Origin: an uncultured Dermatophilus sp.
GTDB lineage: Bacteria; Actinomycetota; Actinomycetes; Actinomycetales; Dermatophilaceae
NCBI GenBank assembly: GCA_945876925.1
Contig: CAMCQD010000032.1
Coordinates: 1-9,955 of the forward strand
Direction of reading: 5' to 3'
Length of the DNA stretch: 9,955 bases
Below, piece after piece: positions 7,296 to 9,955 of the stretch. The first letter of the stretch is position 1. Each line of letters begins with the position of its first letter. The notes under the pieces were generated by a model that saw nothing but the letters and a program-made list of their open reading frames with translations, was not told the DNA's origin and made no database searches. The position numbers were made by a program, and so were the translations under genes.

Positions 7296-9238
7296 CGGTT
7301 CTTCCCCTCCGGGTCGTCGTAGCTGACTGGGTCACCGTTGCGGGCGGCGTCGCGTTCGGCGGCCATCTCGCCGAGCATCCCGGCGAACACCTCCATGAGA
7401 TGGCCGGAGGTGAACGGCAGCCCCTTGACCACGTTGTACGAGCGCGCATCGACCAGGTAGCGGCCGCGCAGGATGAGGGCGAGCTGGCCGAGGTTCATCT
7501 CCGGGACGAGCACGCGGCGGTAAGCGCGCAGCACCTCACCGGTGTTCGCCGGCAGCGGGGCCAGGTGGCGCAGGTGGGCGTGGGCGACGGCGAGGCCTTC
7601 GTCGTGCAGCCGGTTAACCGCCGTCCGGATGGGGCCGTACGTGGAGCCCCAGCCGACGATGAGCAGCTCGGCCCGCCCGGACGGGTCGTACGCCTCCAGG
7701 TCGCCGATGGTGCCGGCGATCCGCTCGATCTTCTCCGCCCGCAGCCGGGTCATCCGCTCGTGGTTGGCCGGGTCGTAGGAGATGGCGCCGGTGACGTCGG
7801 CCTTCTCGATGCCGCCGATGCGGTGCTCCAGTCCCGGGGTGCCGGGGATGGCCCACGGGCGGGCCAGGGTCTGCGGGTCGCGCAGGTACGGCTGGAAGCG
7901 CGGATTACCTTTCGCGTCGGTGTCATTCGGTTCGGTGGCGAAGCCGGGCTGGATCGCTGGCAGGTCCTCGATCTGCGGGATGTGCCACGGCTCGGAGCCG
8001 TTGGCGAGGTAGCCGTCGGACAGCAGGATGACCGGGGTGCGGTATTCGACCGCGATCCGGACCGCCTCGATGGCGGCGTCGAAGCAGTCCGAGGGGCTCT
8101 GGGCGGCCACGACCGCCACGGGGGATTCGCCGTTGCGCCCGTACAGCGCCTGCAGCAGGTCGGCCTGCTCGGTCTTGGTGGGCAGCCCGGTGGAGGGGCC
8201 GCCGCGCTGCACGTCCACCACCACCAGGGGCAGCTCGGCCGAGACGGCCAGCCCGATGGTCTCGGACTTCAGCGACAGCCCGGGGCCTGAGGTGGAGGTC
8301 ACCCCGAGCCGTCCCCCGTACGAGGCCCCGAGCGCGACGCCGGCCCCGGCGATCTCGTCCTCGGCCTGCACGGTGGTGACCCCGAAGCGTTTGAGCCCGG
8401 AGAGGACGTGCAGGATGTCCGAGGCCGGGGTGATCGGGTAGGAGCCGAGCACGAGCGGGATGCTGGCCCGGTGGGCACCCAGGGCCAGGCCGTAGGCGGT
8501 GGCCAGGTTCCCGGTGATGTTGCGGTACGTGCCGGGCACCTGCGGCGCCGGGGCCACCTCGTAGCGCACCGAGAACGTCTCGGTGGTCTCCCCGTAGTGG
8601 TACCCGGCCCGCAGGGCGGCGAGGTTGGCTTCGCAGATGACGGGCGTCCTGGCGTCTTTGGCGTGGGTGTGGGGGCGGGTGCCGGCCGGGGGCCGGGGGT
8701 TCAGCGGGGACCGCAGCCCGAGCGCGACCATGTTCTTCGCGCGTTCCTTCTCCTTGCGGGTCAGGTCGTAGTCCTTGAGCGCTCCGACCGTGATCGAGGT
8801 CAGCGGCAGCGCGTGCGTCTGCCAGTCCTCCAGCGAGCCGTCCTCCAGGGGGCTGACGGCGTAGCCGACTTTGCTCAGGTTGCGCTTGCTGAACTCGTCG
8901 GCGTCGATGATGAGGGTGCCGCCGGGCGGTACGTCGGGCAGGTTGGCCTTCAAGGCGGCCGGGTTCATCGCGACGAGCACGTCCGGGGCGTCGCCGGGGG
9001 TGAGGATCTCGTGGCTGGCGAAGTGCAGCTGGTAGCTCGACACCCCCGGGAGGGTGCCCTGGGGGGCGCGGATCTCGGCAGGGTAGTTCGGCAGGGTGGA
9101 CAGGTCGTTGCCCAGCCGTGCCGTCTCGTTGGTGAACCGGTCCCCGGTGAGCTGCATGCCGTCGCCGGAGTCTCCGGCGAATCGGATGACGACGCGGTCG
9201 CGTTGTTCGACCTGGGGTGCGGTCGGGCGTGAACTCAC
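7292..9238 (-). CDS. korA: 2-oxoglutarate:ferredoxin oxidoreductase, fused gamma-alpha subunit (KorA)
   Basis: This is the partner of KorB, built as a fusion of the gamma domain (about residues 13-195) and the alpha domain; 648 residues from the chosen start. Gamma features are IRFAGDSGDGMQLTGDRF (18-35) and PAEIRAPQGTLPGVSSYQLHF (53-73). Alpha features are SYPITPASDI (266-275), QAEDEIAGAGVALGASYGG (291-309), TSTSGPGLSLKSE (314-326) and VQRGGPSTGLPTKTEQADL (343-361). The C-terminal transketolase-like domain has ELLIVGWGSTYG (524-535) and VPEMNLGQL (578-586). I chose GTG 9238 because GGAG lies six bases upstream and relatives have a short tail before the gamma domain. The frame stays open to a TTG at 9367, but that extension would start inside the candidate promoter and be low-complexity. 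Residues about 176-205 diverge from the relatives I recall but keep frame and spacing. The gene is first in the korAB operon. Confidence 0.94.
   Translation of the reverse strand: MSSRPTAPQVEQRDRVVIRFAGDSGDGMQLTGDRFTNETARLGNDLSTLPNYPAEIRAPQGTLPGVSSYQLHFASHEILTPGDAPDVLVAMNPAALKANLPDVPPGGTLIIDADEFSKRNLSKVGYAVSPLEDGSLEDWQTHALPLTSITVGALKDYDLTRKEKERAKNMVALGLRSPLNPRPPAGTRPHTHAKDARTPVICEANLAALRAGYHYGETTETFSVRYEVAPAPQVPGTYRNITGNLATAYGLALGAHRASIPLVLGSYPITPASDILHVLSGLKRFGVTTVQAEDEIAGAGVALGASYGGRLGVTSTSGPGLSLKSETIGLAVSAELPLVVVDVQRGGPSTGLPTKTEQADLLQALYGRNGESPVAVVAAQSPSDCFDAAIEAVRIAVEYRTPVILLSDGYLANGSEPWHIPQIEDLPAIQPGFATEPNDTDAKGNPRFQPYLRDPQTLARPWAIPGTPGLEHRIGGIEKADVTGAISYDPANHERMTRLRAEKIERIAGTIGDLEAYDPSGRAELLIVGWGSTYGPIRTAVNRLHDEGLAVAHAHLRHLAPLPANTGEVLRAYRRVLVPEMNLGQLALILRGRYLVDARSYNVVKGLPFTSGHLMEVFAGMLGEMAAERDAARNGDPVSYDDPEGKNR
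7304..7310 (-). promoter_or_regulatory. Ribosome-binding site of korB
   Basis: On the minus strand this reads GGAGGGG, eight bases before the korB ATG and within the last codons of korA. It gives korB its own strong initiation signal in addition to the ATGA overlap. Confidence 0.75.
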
Positions 9239-9244
9239 TGAACT

Positions 9245-9248
9245 CTCC
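9245..9248 (-). promoter_or_regulatory. Ribosome-binding site that decides the korA start
   Basis: On the minus strand GGAG is followed by six bases and then the GTG at 9238. No comparable site precedes the TTG at 9367, the far end of the open frame, so this site favours the shorter 648-residue KorA. Confidence 0.65.
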
Positions 9249-9311
9249 GGATCGGTTGCCCGGCCGCCGTGGGTGAGGCGGGCCGGCGGGTTCGGGTCTG
9301 GTGCGGGTTGG

Positions 9312-9325
9312 GATACCGACGTATC
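9312..9325. repeat. Small inverted repeat in the korA leader
   Basis: GATAC (9312-9316) and GTATC (9321-9325) are separated by CGAC, a perfect 5-bp dyad. It lies about 75 bases before the korA start, inside the leader if transcription begins near 9344. It may be a small stem or a protein site; its function is unknown. Confidence 0.3.
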
Positions 9326-9350
9326 GACGCCCCCCGAACTATCACGCGAA

Positions 9351-9374
9351 ATTATGCTAATACGCAAGTTGCGT
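9351..9374 (-). promoter_or_regulatory. Candidate korAB promoter with 13-bp palindrome
   Basis: On the minus strand CATAAT (9356-9351) matches the -10 consensus at five of six positions and sits in an AT-rich island within GC-rich sequence. Just upstream, ACGCAA-G-TTGCGT (9362-9374, + strand) is a perfect 13-bp palindrome covering the space between -10 and -35. No good TTGACA-like box is found at 16-18 bases, which fits a promoter needing an activator or covered by a repressor. A second reading uses TTGCGT (9367-9362) as a -35 with GATAGT 18 bases further on. The regulator is not identified. Confidence 0.45.
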
Positions 9375-9670
9375 TATTCGACGGATGGGGTCCGGACGCG
9401 TCCCGCAGCTAGCGATATGCCCTGGAGCGCGGCGATGCGCGTGCAGCGCAGGGTGCGCCGGACCTCACGCTAATGCACGTGGCACGACCGATCCATGCCC
9501 CCTCCGCCGCAGCCGCCCGTTACCTTCCCCGTGCCCTGATGATGACGGGTGCTGGTCACCGGGGCCGGCCTGATCCAAAGCCCCTGCCGGCAGATGATCC
9601 GGGTGCTACTACCGGGCCTGGCGGCATCGGCGCAACCTCCGCTAGCCACACCCCGGCGACCGGACGTTGC

Positions 9671-9759
9671 GCACAGCCGCCCGCACCAGGGCCGCTGCCG
9701 CGCCCAGGATTCCGCATCCTGCCCGGCCCGGCACAGCCCCGCCCGCACGAGGACCGCTG
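9671..9759. repeat. Imperfect direct repeat upstream of htpX
   Basis: Copy one at 9671-9697 and copy two at 9731-9759 both begin GCACAGCC, continue GCCCGCAC, share AGG and end CCGCTG. They agree at 25 of 27 aligned bases, with two substitutions and a two-base insertion (CC) in copy two, and start exactly 60 bases apart. This may be a decayed tandem duplication or a pair of binding sites; GC bias makes partial matches more likely, but not easily this long. Confidence 0.5.
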
Positions 9760-9805
9760 GCCTTTGCTGCGGAACAGAAGGGGCTCATCAAAGTGTTCAG
9801 CGAAT

Positions 9806-9955
9806 ATGCACTCGCACCACAACGGGCTGAAGACCGCGGCGCTGTTCGGCGGCATCTTCGCGATCCTGCTCGCGGTCGGCGCCGTCGTCGCGAACGGCCG
9901 CTACATCTGGGTGTTCGCGCTCATCGGAGTGGGTACCACGTTCTACAGCTACTGG
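9806..9955 (+). CDS. htpX: Zinc metalloprotease HtpX homologue, 5' part
   Basis: These are the first 50 codons of a gene cut by the right edge. The start MHSHHNGLKTAALFGG is characteristic of actinobacterial HtpX, an M48-family membrane protease involved in quality control of membrane proteins. Two hydrophobic segments (about residues 10-28 and 33-47) match the first two membrane helices of the family. The catalytic HExxH lies beyond the window and cannot be checked. ATG 9806 is chosen on this similarity; the nearest purine-rich site, AGAAGGGG at 9776-9783, is 22 bases away, too far for normal spacing. An in-frame TTG at 9764 would add 14 residues without resembling relatives. In Mycobacterium tuberculosis htpX lies next to grcC1, which supports the assignment. 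Confidence 0.85.
   Translation, partial: MHSHHNGLKTAALFGGIFAILLAVGAVVANGRYIWVFALIGVGTTFYSYW

Larger units (their letters stand above)
9239..9805. other. Long gene-free gap between divergent korA and htpX
   Basis: These 567 bases separate two divergently transcribed operons. The korA-proximal 130 bases hold the ribosome site, a small dyad and the AT-rich candidate promoter described separately. From 9375 to 9805 I see no supportable gene: the open frames on both strands are rich in Arg, Ser, Pro and Cys, resemble no family and lack ribosome sites. Other contents are a 10-bp palindrome CTGCCGGCAG at 9584-9593 and an imperfect direct repeat at 9671-9759. A promoter for htpX should be here but I cannot point to one. 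Confidence 0.6.

Noticed and set aside
8630..8720. Possible compensated frameshift in korA
   Set aside because: The alternative frames do not restore the familiar family sequence and one meets a stop at once; the actual frame keeps the family spacing, so simple divergence is more likely.
6270..9232. Three long plus-strand open frames (6270-7139, 7136-8290, 8408-9232) opposite korB and korA
   Set aside because: They are Gly/Arg/Val/Asp-rich shadows without domains; the KorA and KorB motifs on the minus strand explain the whole stretch.
9470..9748. 92-codon minus-strand open frame, and the overlapping plus frame 9549-9830
   Set aside because: Cys/Arg/Gly/Ser-rich translations without homology I can recognise and no initiation signals.
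1..9955. CRISPR array, tRNA/rRNA, insertion sequence, toxin-antitoxin or defence island
   Set aside because: I found no regular repeat-spacer pattern, no tRNA-like cloverleaf, no transposase and no terminal repeats; the window is housekeeping energy metabolism.

Overview
The window is very GC-rich (by eye about 70%). It has GTG starts, 1-4 base start/stop overlaps and strong G/C third-position bias, and its gene content and protein sequences fit an actinomycete (Actinomycetota). I cannot name the genus. The gene set is core energy metabolism, and I found no mobile element, phage gene, CRISPR array or tRNA/rRNA.

Layout. Bases 1-5177 (+ strand) are the 3' end of a complex I (nuo) operon: the last part of nuoL (cut by the left edge), nuoM, nuoN, and a long-chain trans-polyprenyl diphosphate synthase whose start overlaps the nuoN stop. 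All three junctions overlap by 1-4 bases, so the genes look translationally coupled. A 224-base gap follows, holding an AT-rich patch with a 6-bp inverted repeat. Then comes a TetR/AcrR-type regulator (5402-6025, +), which may be leaderless. Between it and the convergent kor genes lies a perfect 23-bp hairpin (6151-6202), a strong terminator candidate. The minus strand then carries korB (6216-7295) and korA (7292-9238), the two subunits of a 2-oxoglutarate:ferredoxin oxidoreductase. They overlap by 4 bases and are transcribed korA then korB. Upstream of korA is an AT-rich island with a CATAAT -10-like box next to a 13-bp palindrome. About 430 bases with no convincing gene follow, including an imperfect direct repeat. 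The right edge holds the first 50 codons of htpX (+), a membrane zinc protease.

How the genes fit together. NuoL/M/N are the proton-pumping membrane subunits that use quinone reduction energy. The polyprenyl synthase probably makes the isoprenoid tail of menaquinone, the quinone complex I reduces. KorAB oxidises 2-oxoglutarate to succinyl-CoA with ferredoxin as acceptor, in place of or beside the NAD-linked dehydrogenase. Mycobacterium tuberculosis also has a polyprenyl synthase (grcC1) next to htpX, so the neighbourhood looks like a rearranged version of a known actinobacterial one.

I did not find an undescribed system. The points worth a second look are regulatory: the tetR and korA upstream palindromes, the long hairpin, the possible leaderless tetR start, and the repeat-containing gap before htpX.
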